This document shows positions 1 to 13,300 of a stretch of DNA of 64,000 nucleotides, one piece after another. The notes under the pieces are model-generated. The model was not told where the DNA came from. It did no database searches and saw nothing but the letters and a program-made list of their open reading frames with translations. The position numbers and the translations under genes are program-made. Source of the stretch: Eremophila alpestris peregrina (lineage: Eukaryota > Chordata > Aves > Passeriformes > Alaudidae); contig WMCF01000018.1 in the NCBI GenBank assembly GCA_009792885.1, positions 2,742,031 to 2,806,030 of the forward strand. Direction: 5' to 3'. How positions within the stretch are numbered: position 1 is the first letter of the stretch; every line of letters starts with the position of its first letter.

Positions 1-496
1 ACCTCAGTTATTTTTGCAGCAGTAAGGGAAGAGGCATTTCTTTGCCAGTCTTCAGATGAATGCTCAGTCTTTGGAGGTGTCTGGCTGTTAATCTACTACT
101 TCTCCATGCTTGTGTGGAGAAGTCCCTTGCCACTGAGCAGGCACTTGGCAACCCTCCTTGTCAGGCTGGGGTGAGCATGGCTGGTTCCAGCCTTGCTCCA
201 CTGCAGAGAAGTTCAGGAGGCATCAAGAACTGAGCTGGGGGGTTTCTCAAGATATAAAAACAATCCTGTATATCACAGGCCACTGTCAAGCTGGATAAGG
301 CAACAATATGGGGGTATCAGTGCCTGAAGGTGGATCTGAACCTGAGTTACACAAAATCCAGATGGCTTCATTACAGAAATTATTTAGACTGATTTTTAAC
401 TGAAGCGTAATAATTATGACAACCAAGGAAACTTGACCACAATCATTTAAAGGATTAGGGTTTTGGGACAGAAATTATATGTGCATAGCTACATGC

Positions 497-557
497 AAAA
501 AATACCAAAAAAACAAAAACAAAAACAAAAAAACACCAAACAAACAAAAAAACCCCA
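497..557. repeat. A-rich (CAAAAA)n-like simple repeat
   Basis: The plus strand is a run of A interrupted by single C residues (AAAACAAAAACAAAAACAAA and similar), ending in AACCCCACCAC. It forms a pyrimidine/T-rich tract on the transcribed-sense minus strand. It is simple sequence with no coding content. Confidence 0.9.
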
Positions 558-772
558 CCACTATGTGGGAAAGAATAGTCTCTATGCACACTACTGAGTT
601 TCCAACACAGCAAACAAAATTTACAACATCTATAATAACACAGAGTGAACACAGTGCTGAACTTCTATTAAGGATTACCAACAGCTTCTGCAATTTTAAT
701 GGCACTTGCTCTTGTTTCCACGACAGAAACATTTACTAGGATTATTAAAGCATGTTGGTACATTCATGAAAC

Positions 773-804
773 ATGCTCTCATTATCAAATGCTCTCGTTA
801 TCAA
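773..804. repeat. 16-bp tandem duplication
   Basis: ATGCTCTCATTATCAA at 773-788 is followed immediately by ATGCTCTCGTTATCAA at 789-804. One base differs. This is a simple local duplication, probably replication slippage. Confidence 0.95.
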
Positions 805-1725
805 ATATCTGTGAGTTAACATTCCCCTGAACTCCCACCTGCTGCTGATCACCAAGAAGAGCAAAAGATCTCAAGCAGAAGTAGGAAAAGGCCACGTCAT
901 GCCACCCCATGTGCTCAGATAAACAATATTTAGCAGAAGGCTCTTCTGCACGCAGGGACTAATACAGCTCAAAGGCAAAGCACAGAGCATGAAGACCTCA
1001 AGAATATTATTTTCTGTCATTCAGTTGCAAGTATCAAGCTGGATCCCCACAGATAAACCAAACATTTGCGTGTTTAGGTAATGAGATGAAATGCCACCAA
1101 CCCTCCTCTTCCACAGGGGACACATGGCAGTGGAGCTGCCATCACCATGACATGGGAGGGCAGATAGAGCTGCTCTCTGCATGTGCATGTGATGTTGTGC
1201 CTGACCTTTCACTGGGGGTAGCTCAGAGAACAGTCTGGGAAGCTGCAAAGTTTGGTGACTACACAAAATTAATCATGATCAAACAAGGTCTTTCCAACCA
1301 CTGAGTGGAGAATAAGAAGCTCCAGCTTCAACACAAGATGCCAAAATCTTCTCATACATTCTCAGTGTTAAAGATTACCTTCTGCAGAAAAATCCAGCGT
1401 TCCCAGTAGCCAAATAGTAAGACAATTTAGACTACACTGGAAGCTGTTTTTAAATTGTTCCAATAATGCCCACAATGGGACAATAACACATAATGGACTG
1501 CTGTTCTCCACAGGGTGACAGACCAGCAGACATCCTTCATTCTTTTTTTAGATAGCCCCTTACTGTTTAAAACCATGCCTAGTGAATAGCAGGAAACTAG
1601 TTCTGCTGGAAGTATGTGCAAAGTTGAGCATCTTTACATGTACTTTTCAAAGTCCCCTACAAATAAAATTGTTCTCCTTTGGAAATGAAGAACATTTTCT
1701 ACACCTCAGAAAAACTCTGGCAGTG

Positions 1726-1763
1726 TCTTTTTTTTTCCTTTCCTTTTTCTTTTTTTTTTTTTT
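1726..1763. repeat. T-rich pyrimidine tract
   Basis: Runs of T broken by CC pairs and a single C, followed by AATTTTTATTTCCCC. It is polypurine on the minus strand. Simple repeat. Confidence 0.9.
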
Positions 1764-3624
1764 AATTTTTATTTCCCCTCTGGTTTTATTTTCCCCCATT
1801 CTTCTCCTTCTAAAGCCTTGGAAACAAGCAGTTACACTGCATGCTTAATTATGTTAATTATGCTTAAATATCTCACTCCATTTTTTTATTTTACACTGCC
1901 ACATCTGAAGAGAGTAAAAAATTATTCCTAAAAGTTCAAAATCAAGAACAAGCCAATAGAAAGAGCTTCAACTGAGGTTCAAAAGGAAATCTTGCTACAT
2001 GAAAGACAGTTCGTGAATTTTTGGATCAATGACTTTTCATGCTTGCAGTTGCCAAATTTCATTAGAATTTGTGATTGGTTCTAGCCCAGAGATGAAGATC
2101 ATATTTCTTAGTGGAGAAACAGCTTTAGCCAGAACTAACAGAAGATATTTACTGAAATACTATGGTATATACATCATGCCAGAATTTGTCAGATTCCCAG
2201 CAGCTAACTTTTCCAAGCTGTTTCCACACCACAAGGCTCCCTCCTTGCCTCATCCTAGAATGTGCTACAATAATTTCAAGTATCTTGCATGCAGAGAGGG
2301 CACATGAGGTGGACAAATTTTAGTTTACAAAATCTATGAATATTTATTATTGATATTATTATTACTATTCATTTTATGCTATTAAGGAATTATCATTTTA
2401 TTTCATTCTTCAAAGGAGATTAATAAGGTGGTTATTTTTCTGCAACCCAAAATGTATTGATACACTGAAATGAGAAAAAGAGCAGACTACCAGTATATTT
2501 TACTTGGTCTTCTTCCATTAGCATGAGTAATTGGAGGTAGCTGCTTAAACATGAGGAATGTCAACAGATTCCATGGAAAATCAATAACCCAGGACAGGTT
2601 ATCCTGGAAATGCCCTGCAAGCAGTCAGCTGGACAAGAGTGCTCTGCAAAACCCCTCACACTCTGCACTCTACACTAAGCAGAAGAAGGCAACTGGTTGT
2701 TATTCCAACTGGTCTGGCAACTGACTGGCTTCTCCTGAACCTGAGCCCAGAGAAGCACCTTGTGCACTTGTGCACTTTGCTCTCTTCCAAGGCCTCCCTG
2801 CAGAAAGACTGTAAGTGAACAAAATCTCTGCTGAGGATGGACAGAAGGAGAACCAGGAAAACAAAGGAACTACAACTGTTCTAATTCCCATGAGTCCATG
2901 GCCAGGGTTGCTTTTCACTTGGGCTGATAGACAGAGTGCTCACTTCCCTGAATGCCACACACCCAGACACAGCCCTGCAGTGTCAAGGCTAATGACCTCA
3001 GTCAATGGGGAAGTGTACCCAGGAGCAAAGCAGGAATATGAAAGGGTCACTCTCCATCCAACTGCCAACATGGAGATGCAAAGGAAGAGCTACTTTTCTA
3101 GCTAAGTGCCCCAGCTGCTCTGGGATACCAGCCAGGATGTACAGGAGAGCTGTAAGAGCACTATGGCATTCAGTGCTCAGCACCCCTACCCTTACCCACC
3201 CTGTACCTGCATATCCATAAGATGCTCCTGTTATAACCAAAAAAAAAAATTCAGTGCAATAATACTTTAAGCTTAAGTTAATTCTTCACAAAGGCTCCAT
3301 GGAATGCAATTCCTCAAAATTTTCCACTCCTCTTAAGAAAGTGACTTTGCATAACCACTAAAAGAAAGCTACAGAGAGAAGAGAGCCATCTCCTGCACTG
3401 ATGGGGCTATTTCTTTAACCTACCTGATAGCAAAGGATTTTAGGGAACAAGTCCTATTATCATCATTTTTACATTATATTATAATTTAGAACACTTCCTA
3501 ACAATAAGACCTTCCTATCATATTGATTTTCATTCCATGCATCCTTACATGGCTCGTACAAAAACCTGATCATTCACAGAATAAACACAAGGAAGATGCA
3601 CAAACGACTGTGAGTGGAAGAACA

Positions 3625-3652
3625 CCCATAGGGTCTCACCCATAGGGTCTCA
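3625..3652. repeat. 14-bp perfect tandem duplication
   Basis: CCCATAGGGTCTCA occurs twice with no gap (3625-3638 and 3639-3652) and no mismatch. Zero divergence suggests a recent slippage or duplication event. Confidence 0.95.
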
Positions 3653-6600
3653 CAGATCAGCTTCTCTGCAGCATGCATCACACAGTCCTGCTTCCAGCAG
3701 GAACCACCTCTATTTTCTGAAGTGCTTACTTTAAAATTTGAAAATCTACTCAAAATGTTTCCATTCTGCACAATTTTTACTTTAAATATGGTGCTTCTGA
3801 TTAAAACCACTTTGCTGGTTAATAAAAGTAGCTATCTTGTGTTTTATGTAAAGTAAGAAAACAGAAAAAAAGGTTATTATTATTTAGCTACCTTTATGCA
3901 ATCTCTGAAGGCAGAATATTTTTATAACCATACGAGAGCTACTGTATTTAATATTTCATATGAGACATCAAAAACCTACTGCATTGAATAACATCTAAGA
4001 TACTTATTCATCACTACAAATACAAAGGCTATGTAAAACAGAGAATGCAGATGTTTTTTGAAGTCATTCCAGGAAAGTAAACTTGTATTCATACAGATAC
4101 ATATTATCTTTAGTTGGGATTTTATCTGTAGAAAAACTGAAACACTATATTTTATACCATTCATATAAACATGAAACATACTTCTTAAATGTTTCTGAAA
4201 CTAAATAGTTTTCCGAGGACAAGTTCATTACTTTGTGTTCTTCTCTGGAATTTTTCAAACTATTTTAAAAGTTATTAATTCATGAAAAGAGTTCACTTTT
4301 TTTTGGTCAGATGAGATTTTGATTTATGTATTTTTCAAGCTTTTGAAAATACTTCCAAAGAATGTTTAACATTTTTAGTCTCAAGTTCAAACTTAGGGGA
4401 GAAAACTTAGCCATTGGTCATGCAACACATACAAAATGCAAACCTTCTCAAGAATTATTAAAAAAAATTTTAAAAGGAAGCCAAGACTTTAAGTGGGAAG
4501 TGACATTTAAATCTCAATAATGGAGGGTGTTCCATCCCTCCACAGCAGAACATTTTCAATAAAAGTGGGGGTTTTAATCACGCAAAAGCCAACAAGACAC
4601 AAGACACTCATTATTACAGAACACTCAAAAGGGGGACAGACTGGGCTGCATCTTGTTCCATGGCCAGTATCAAACAGGCCTCACCAACCTCCATCAGTTT
4701 TTATCACCTCTTGGAATACAACCATCATCCTACTCTTCTGTGTGATTACTATGGCAATTCTAATTTAAAATAAACCAAATAGATGTATGTGCTTTTTCTG
4801 AGATGACCAAAACCATCTGTGCAAAGGAAGGCCGCTCTCATGTCCCTCAGAAGCAGCTGGGTTATCTCAAATACAAATGCTGGACTAAAACCACCTATCA
4901 AATGTAAAGAGCTTTTTGCTGTTTCCACATAGCTGAGGAGAAAAGCAGCTAAACATCTTGGAGAGCTCTGCTGCTCCTCTTCAGTAGCAACACCTCAGCA
5001 GGGTTGGAAATGGGAGCCAAAACTCCCCAAGCCCACACACATCCAGATGTCCACATTCCTCCCTCCTGCTTGGCACAGGGACAGCACTGGGATGTTGGCC
5101 CCTTGGCCTGCTAACTCCAGGAGAAAGGAAGAGGCAGAGATCATGAGACTGAGAGATGATTATGCTCAGCACACCCAAAACCTGCAGGGAGGTACAGAAT
5201 ACCTCCACCAGGTCACTGGATCACGCTGTCACAGATCACCATAAAACAGTCCCCCTTCTGACCACAGACATTTTGCAGTTCTTGTCCCTGTGCACACTTT
5301 GTGCTTTAGGAAGTCCTGTGACAAAGACTGAGAGGACAGAGTGCCACCTTTTCAGTAAATAGCACTTCTCAACCCCCTTCCTGAGGGGTTTTTAATTATT
5401 TTGTTTCCCTTTCCACACTACAGCAGAGGAAAAGGAAAGAATTGAACATCACACGCTTTGAATTGCATTCTGGTGGGATTCACCTAGAGATGACTGAAGG
5501 CTAACAAGCTTAATCCACAAAAATATAATACTAAGTTCTTTAACAAAATACACTTTAGCAGATTTGCTATCAAAGGAAGCCAGCCTCTCTGTTCTCAAAC
5601 TGAAGGATTAAAGTCTTTGCATGAACAAAACAAACACAAAAATTCTTGGATCAAAATTCACTCAGCAGCACGAGCCTGAAAAAATTTTCCTGCTGATTTA
5701 CTACATGGCAGTTTGCTTGTCTAGCCTTTCCAAACAGCAATCTAACATCAGTGTGAGGACAGCAAGAGGGAAAATTGCTGCCTAAGTGGCAGGTTTGTTA
5801 TTGTTTGACAGTTCTAAAGACTTCACTAGAAACTTCTAAAAAGAGCATCCTTAATTCCCTGAAATTACTGATAATCGGCCAAGAGAATGGAGAACAACTA
5901 TGAGGAAAATTGAATGCTTCCAAATGCCAATTTGCAGTATATCCTGAATGAATATTGCATAACCATTTGTAGTCTCTTGCTGTAAAAGCAAAGGACTGAA
6001 ATCCTAGGCCTATGGGCAGTCTTGCATGGCTCTCCTCAGAGATTTCTATATCATCATTCTTGCATTTTGTAATCATACTTTGCATTTATGTGGTGTCTTA
6101 CATATTTAACCAATTTTTCTCTCAAAAAACCCCACCACATCAGTCAAGTAAACTTTCTTCTGCATTAAATGTTCAATAAGAAGCAGTCACACACAACAGC
6201 ATGAAGCCCCTAATACAGCCAGAGGTATAAGCTGGTTTTTCCTACTAATTAAGTCAGAGCACACTTGAAGCCATTCTTGCAAAACACAGTCTTAGCAATT
6301 TTTTTGTAATACAGCTATGCCAGCAGTTGGTCATGAAGTACAGTAAAGAGAATGAATACTCTGGGAAGAAAAGGGCTCAAAATATCCTTTTTTTTTTTTT
6401 CAGCTGAGCTGAAACAGATCCGTTTCTATTAAAGGGCCAAGAAAGCATTAAAAGTTAATCCAGAATTTTTGTCAGCCCCAGTTTCCTGGGTAGCAGCTGA
6501 TTCCCTGGCCAGTCCCACAGGAGAACACAACCACCCCAAGCCATGGTGACTCAACCTGAAGCTGTCCATCCTCCTTAGTCTGCACTTCCTCTGCACCAAG

Positions 6601-8340
6601 GAGCAACTGAATCAAAAAACAAATGCAAAAAGACCTTTAAAATTGATTTTCTCCTTTTAATCCTTAAAATAGCCAAAGCACTCAACAAAGCAAGACAATG
6701 CAAACCTAACCAAGTGAACACACTCCACCTACAAACAAAAGGTAGAGTATGGATGAATGGGAAACCGAGCTGCTGGAGGGTTTGCAGGAGCAAAGGGTAT
6801 TGGAGCACTATATACAGATTTCTGTGGCAGACAGGATGGGAAGACTATAGAATTGGTGGTAATGGACAATGTAAACAAAAAGAGAGGGTGCAGATGGAAA
6901 AAACTGCACCAAAAAAAATAAAATGTTAAGAAAACAAATACAGAAGAATCTTAAAATGAGAAAAGCATAGGTCCAAGTATGCAAAGAATAATTTACTACA
7001 CGCATTGCAGCACTACTGTGAGACTCCAAACAAGACTCATAACTCAAATCCTGAAGACACCCTGTGATCATCCTGTCAAACACTTATATAAGCCCAGATA
7101 CACCATGCAATAATGTCTGCATTTAGTCTTTTAACTTCTGTTGGAAATACAGAAAAATATTGACTTTAATTTCAAGACTTCAGGAGACAGAGAATCCATC
7201 AAAGCCCCAGGACTGTCATTTTTAAAGCTCCACAATTCAGTGAATGTCTTCTATGTCAGACAATCCACAGTTTGTGTTTCAGGAAAGGTAATTCAAAATG
7301 TCATCATGCACTTACACAAATCTAACATTACACACTACCATTTTTCATTTTGTGATTAACACTTGAGAACTAACAAAAGTGTAATCATGTGGGATTATCC
7401 TTCCCTTTTATGTCTAACTTTTTCGGGTTTTTTTTCTTCAGTTTCTGGCATGGACCAAGTCTCAAGTTCTACAGAGAGTTTTGCAAAGAGAAAGGGTGAG
7501 CAGGAGGGCAGCAGCAACCTACTCACTTTCTCTCACATGTCATCCATCATTTACATGGGTCCTAGGGTAACTGTTTATACAGCAAAGTAACATCAAGGAA
7601 ACACTTATGTATTTTTATTTGCCCCCAGGGAGGTAAGCATTCCCTGCCACTAGCTTTCTGCTCTCCCCCCTCCCCTTTCCTGATCCCTGCATCTTTGTTC
7701 TTTAATTCTTCATGCCTTCTCTTTTCCATTCTCCCTCTGTTTCTGATCACAGCCTGATACAAAGTGGTTGTCTCCTTTCTAAAATTTCCATGAGGCATCA
7801 ACTTAACCCAGATGCACCAGGTCACCAGGTTCTCAATCTGGAAGTCAGCAAATGGAAGCAGAAGGAAGGAACATCAAGTCACCAGCTAACCTCCTCTCGG
7901 GTTAAAGCCTCAGCCCATCACACGTGCTGAGCATCTCACATTCTGCAGCTTGATGACTACTGACAGAAAGCACAGAGCAGACAAAGAGCCTTCATCAGCA
8001 GCCCTACCTTTGCCATTTCCTCACTTTTCATTGTTAAAAATGACCCTTCAGGTATCTTAGAAGCAAATGACAGAAAAAAATAGTGAGGGAAAAAATCAAG
8101 GAAGGAAACACAGAGCAAACAGTTTACATTGCACTGGAAGTAATAAAATAGTTATGACTAAAAATGAAACAAATGTATTTAATTGGGCTGGTCAAAAGGA
8201 AAATAAAATTGAATTAACTACATGTATCTATGGATGAAAATTACCATCCCTCTAGCTAAAACTATGATGTTAAGAAATTTTTCCAAGGAAAGGTAAATGA
8301 AACACTGTATTTGGTTTAAATGTTACACATACAAGAACTT

Positions 8341-8371
8341 AAAAAAAAAAAAAAGAAAAAGAAAGAGAGGA
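8341..8371. repeat. Poly-A / purine tract
   Basis: Fourteen A residues are followed by GAAAAAGAAAGAGAGGAAA. It is a homopurine simple repeat on the plus strand. Confidence 0.9.
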
Positions 8372-9296
8372 AATGCAAAAAAAATGCCCCACAAATACAG
8401 CTTTCCTTACAAAAGCCTTTTGATACAGTATAAGATGAATTATTGGATTTAATTACTTACTAAACTTACTAAATTCTGTAAAAACATGTGGTCAATGAAA
8501 TGCCTTCCTCTCACAGATGTCTGAAACTCTGATCCTTTCTGAGGAAATTCTAAGTATGTACTAATCTTATCTGCTTTCATACAGAAAACACTGAAAACCT
8601 GCTGTCCTAGAACTCAAGACATCTGCCAGATCTGGGAGGCATAAAGTAGAGAAAAATACAACATTGATTCACAAGGACTCAGTGCCTGTTAAACACAATT
8701 GGATTTGCAGAAAAACCTTGAAAGCATATGTACTGGGAAGATATTTAAAACATCTGGCAAAACCTGGATGAGGGGAGGGTGGAATACAAGCCCATAACAC
8801 AAAAGCAAATTAAAATACTTCATTAGAAATATTTTTCACTCTTAAAAAAACATTCCAACTTTGAAAAAGGAAAATAGAAACAAATGGAGCAAAATCTCAG
8901 TCCTGGGAAAACTGAGAAACTGAACCCAGTACATACAAGCATAGCACAAATTGCTCAGGATGAGTGAATCTGATGTACTGCCTTCAGGGTTTGAGGAGTA
9001 ATTTAATATTCAATTAATTCCATAAAAGGAATCCCATGCAAAAAATTCACATACTCGAAATCATTCTGGTAAAACACGGGATGAAGACTCCTAGAAGCTG
9101 GCTTGTACACCAGCAGCCACGCAGGCAAACAGCACAGAAACAGCTGCATTACAATCCACCCTGAAGTGACAGCCACGGGGAACTACATGGAACTCCCATA
9201 CAGCAGTGAAATCACACACACAAACTCGGCTCCCCTGGAGCTCGTTCTGCTGGGCACGGACCCGGCAGCTGTGAGCTGCAGCAGGGACTGCAGGGG

Positions 9297-9869
9297 CTGA
9301 GCAAAGGGGCTGAGCCCAGCAAAGGGACTGAGCCCAGCAGAGGGGCTGAGCCCCAGCAAAGGAACTGAGCCCAGCAAAGGCTCTGAGCCCAACAAAGGGG
9401 CTGAGCCCAGCAAAGGGGCTGAGCCCAGCAAAGGGGCTGAGCCCAGCAAAGGAACTGAGCCCAGCAAAGGGCTGAGCCCAGCAAAGGAACTGAGCCCACA
9501 AAGGGGCTGAGCCCAGCAAAGGGGCTGAGCCCAGCAAAGGGACTGAGCCCAGCAAAGGCGCTGAGCCCAGCAAAGGGGCTGAGCCCAGCAAGGGTCTGAG
9601 CCCAGCAAAGGCNNNNNNNNNNNNNNNNNNNNNNNNNNNNNNNNNNNNNNNNNNNNNNNNNNNNNNNNNNNNNNNNNNNNNNNNNNNNNNNNNNNNNNNN
9701 NNNNNNNNNNNNNNNNNNNNNNNNNNNNNNNNNNNNNNNNNNNNNNNNNNNNNNNNNNNNNNCTGAGCCCAGCAAAGGCACTGAGCCCAGCAAAGGGACT
9801 GAGCCTCAGCAAAGGGGCTGAGCCCCAGCAAAGGGACTGAGCCCAACAAAGGGCCTGAGCCCAGCAAAG
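9297..9869. repeat. 18-bp GC-rich minisatellite with assembly gap
   Basis: Tandem copies of CTGAGCCCAGCAAAGGGG run from 9310 to the gap and resume after it. I count 17 near-complete units on the left, preceded by a partial at 9297, and 6 on the right (9763-9869). Most units are 18 bp; a few are 17 or 19 bp through single-base indels. Variation is concentrated in the last two bases before CTGAG (GG, GA, AA, CT, CG, CA, GC). Each unit contains the interrupted inverted repeat GGGCT-G-AGCCC, able to form a short hairpin. The period is divisible by three and the unit lacks stops on the minus strand, so all three minus frames stay open (repeating Leu-Cys-Trp-Ala-Gln-Pro and its frame variants). These frames are artefacts of the repeat, not genes. 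Confidence 0.95.
9613..9762. other. Assembly gap (150 N) inside minisatellite
   Basis: A run of exactly 150 N lies within the 18-bp repeat array, with repeat units directly abutting both edges. The true array length is therefore unknown, and the gap size may be an estimate or placeholder. Collapse of a GC-rich hairpin-forming tandem repeat in short-read assembly is the likely cause. Confidence 0.98.
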
Positions 9870-10205
9870 CACACACTACCCCGAGCACTGCCTCCCTGGC
9901 CTGAGTCTGGGGCATGCTCTGGGCACAGATGACCCACAGCAAACCCAGAGCCTGCACCTTCGGAGGAGCTGCTCACTGCCAGCACCACTGAGGACATGGC
10001 TCAAGCATGCACTGCTTTGGTACCCCCATTTTCTATGGGTTCTCTGCATTTGCTACCACCATGACACACTACTGCACAGCAGCTGCCAAGACACACAGTT
10101 TGGGATAAACCCTTCAGCTAACAGAAGAAATACACTACCAAGCTGCAATAAACAAGCATCTATGAGTATTCCCAGCTGCAGTTTCACTGGAGCTCTTTCA
10201 CCCTC

Positions 10206-10366
10206 CGCTTTCTGGGCGATAGGTTTTTAAACAGTTCCGTTTTCTCCTCCTTCCCTCCATTGCTGCTTACACATGGCTTCTCCTCCTCGAGCTCCTGGAG
10301 CAGCACCCTGGCAGTGACCTCTCCTCGAGCCTTCAGCTGCACGTCCTGCTCCCCCGGTCACTGCCG
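10206..10366. other. CpG-rich patch in intron 3, function unknown
   Basis: Eight CpG dinucleotides fall in about 160 bases (near 10206, 10217, 10238, 10288, 10326, 10342, 10355 and 10365), against a surrounding intron with almost none. Two CCTCGAG motifs are about 38 bases apart. A minus-strand frame of about 66 codons crosses the region but resembles no protein I know, and no splice-site pair frames it convincingly. It could be a small regulatory element, a methylation-protected patch, or a relic of a GC-rich insertion linked to the neighbouring minisatellite. Confidence 0.45.
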
Positions 10367-13300
10367 AAGCACAAACCAGAAATAATATCTCAGTACCAGC
10401 ACTAACTGCAAACAGATTTTCCCCCAACCCTTTATGGGTGGAAGAACTGAAAATACTTATTACCCTGTAATGTTATGTTTTAAGCAACATAACAAAGAGC
10501 TATGGGAAAGCAGGATTACAGGAAGACTTTGTCCACTTGTGTTTTATTACTTTAAAGGTGAACTTAAAACAGAGGTAGAGGTAAATCAGCTACATGTACA
10601 ATGCTCACAGAAATATTGCCTACTATGTCAAACCTGAGCAGTAACTTTATTCACTCACTTCATGGATATTTCCCATGGATAAATGTCATGCAGTTCATTT
10701 GACAGAGCAGTTTCATGGTTTTTTCACTGCAGTAAGACCTTCATTTTTATTTATTTTTCCATGAGTCAAGAGCCCAACTAAAATTTTAAATAAAACATGA
10801 AGAGGCTTTACTATGTAAGACCCTTCAGATGGAAATCATTGTGAAAGTCAGGCAGTGTTTGACCTACAATCTCTCTGTCATCTAATGAAAGTCTTAAACA
10901 TCAGAGCTCAAAATGGGTTGGAATAGAAGAAGCTAACGTCATCTTTATATTTGGTGGAGAAAACTTTCATATGCAGAAAACCTCCAAAAAGTCAAAAAAC
11001 AGAGAGATCAAGTCAGGACTTACTGAAAGACTTGTTTGTGTATTATATAAGGCTGGTTAACAAGGCACATGTGTCCATTTTCCAACTTGTTAGAAACTGG
11101 TAAACATAATTTTGTTCTTTTATAATCTACTAAAAAGAACTGCCAGCATTGCTTCAAATGTTATTTCATTTGAAACAGTTTCAGCAGTTGTTGCCCATCA
11201 GTATTCTGTCAGTAAACTTAAAAATGCATGTACTTTAATAGCCTATATTTGAGGGATGCTCCTTTACACAGCCACCTGTTCCAGAGGCTGAGTGTGTATA
11301 TAGAGAACTTTCCCAAGTCCATGAGGAGCCAGGATACCCTGAGCATCAGGAAAGGCAGGATGGATGTAACACCCTGCACAGTTGTCTGAGGGAATGGGGT
11401 ACAGACACTCAACTGCATAGAGCAGTGAAAATAACTCATATGCTTCAGACCTCATGAACTACACATCATGTTTATTCTTCCAGATTTGGGCTGGCTTTCA
11501 GTGCCACATGGCATCCCTGATGCTTCAGCATCTGAGAACACATGGCAAGAAACAGCACAGATGCCCCTTTGCAGAGGTTTACCTGTTTGGGACCAGCTCC
11601 ACAAAGTGACCAGATACCAGTGTCAGACCCAAGGCAGATGGCACTATTGGTTTAACCACAAAATTCCATCAACGTGTCTCAAACCCAATCTTACTCTGAA
11701 AAAAAGTTGAACATGGGACTTTCTGCATTCATGACATATTGTAAACAACCCAAATATACTTCCCAAGCATAATTAGGGCTGTACAGGAACTTCCTGGGCC
11801 ATGTAAGATGGCTCAGAAAATAAAACTGAGAAGCTGTTTGCTTTGTAAAATGCCACTTAGCCTTTCTCTTCCAAATTTGCAAATGACCTTTTTCAAGGCA
11901 ACAAAGGCAACATCCTATTACTTCATGATAACTTTTTTTTTTTTAAATCTGTCGTGTTAGAATTGAAATCAAGGTGTGAGTTAAATCACAGGCAGAACAG
12001 GGTTCCCAGATGTATTTTGGAACTGGTCAACTCAATTTCTCTCCCAACAAGAGACATTAGCCAGTACACCTAGTGTAGCAAATGGTCCATTTCTCCCTGA
12101 AATATGCTGCAAAACAGGTCAGATAAATGCACTCTAAAGGTGTCCAAGAATAAGAAACTGGGCTGCCTTGAGCATTTAGCTCAGTTGCAGAACCTGAAGT
12201 CTGTTGGTTTATCCTTATCCATCTTGTCTGCTTTGAATCAGCTATTGCCCAGCAATTCCAAAAGAGTCCAATTTTGCTTTCAGTAAATATGAAATGAGTA
12301 TGAGCAGTACTGTAGGGAGAACTGAAACAAATCCAATGCCTCAGGATAAGGTTTTAATGGTTGATCAAAGTTTGCTTTGAGAGGCCTCATTTCTGACTCA
12401 CATGCACAATATTTGGAAGTTGATGCAAGCTTGCTCTTGCTGTCTTTGTACAAACCTTTACCACATGCATGCAAGCAGTAGTAATATTTTAACTTAACCC
12501 AAGAACCACTGTTTGCTTTTGTTTGCAAACCCACATGGTCCCCAACTCCCTGTCTACACGTACAATCATTTTTACTTTCTATCAATCCAAATCTATTGAT
12601 AGAATTAGTTGTCTAAATCCATAACAGAGGCTAGAAACACAGACCTGGAACACAGCCCGAGTTCACACTCACTCTAACCCCAAACAGCCCAGCTCTGGCA
12701 TCAGCCCAGGCACTAAAAGCGAGGTGGCAACTGTGCCATGAAGGGGGATCCCATCTGTCCCTGCCACAGAAGGGGAGCTGAGCTGAGGGTCCCTGCCTGC
12801 AGAGTATCAGGGACACTGAGCTGCACTGAGCCAGGCCAAGCTGTGACAGCAGCAGAGCAGGTGCTGGGCTCATGCCTCACCCTCAGAACAGGTCCATGGG
12901 CTGAAGCTGAGCTTGTCACCTCCACAGCATCCAGTGCCAGGGGTTAAAAACAGTTCTTCTAAATACATACACTTTATTCTCACCCTGAATGCTTCATCTG
13001 CCCCCAGCATAAACCCACAGCATTCTGAAGCTGGCACTCAACTGCATGATTTATTTAAGATTTACAGCAAGAGATGGATAAGAGAAACAACAAATTTTAT
13101 CTTTGTTTCAAGTACAAAATGAGGCAATAAATTAATGGAAAGTTATTTCTCACCCACTCCTTTATTTCAACATCATGCTTCAGTCCTTTTCAGGGCATGA
13201 GAGCAAATAAAAAACAACTATTCAACTAGTAGCCATCTGTCTCTCTCTCATCCTCCTCAAAGGAACATGTCAAAAGACATAGAATTTAAAGCAACTTTTT

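Noticed and set aside
9297..9869. Regular direct repeats that could be mistaken for a CRISPR array
   Set aside because: The 18-bp units are back to back with no unique spacers, and the host is a vertebrate.
9091..9957. Long minus-strand open frames (up to 288 codons) with repeating Leu-Cys-Trp-Ala-Gln peptides
   Set aside because: They exist only because the 18-bp minisatellite is divisible by three and lacks stops; all three minus frames are open and 50 codons are undefined bases. Not a gene.
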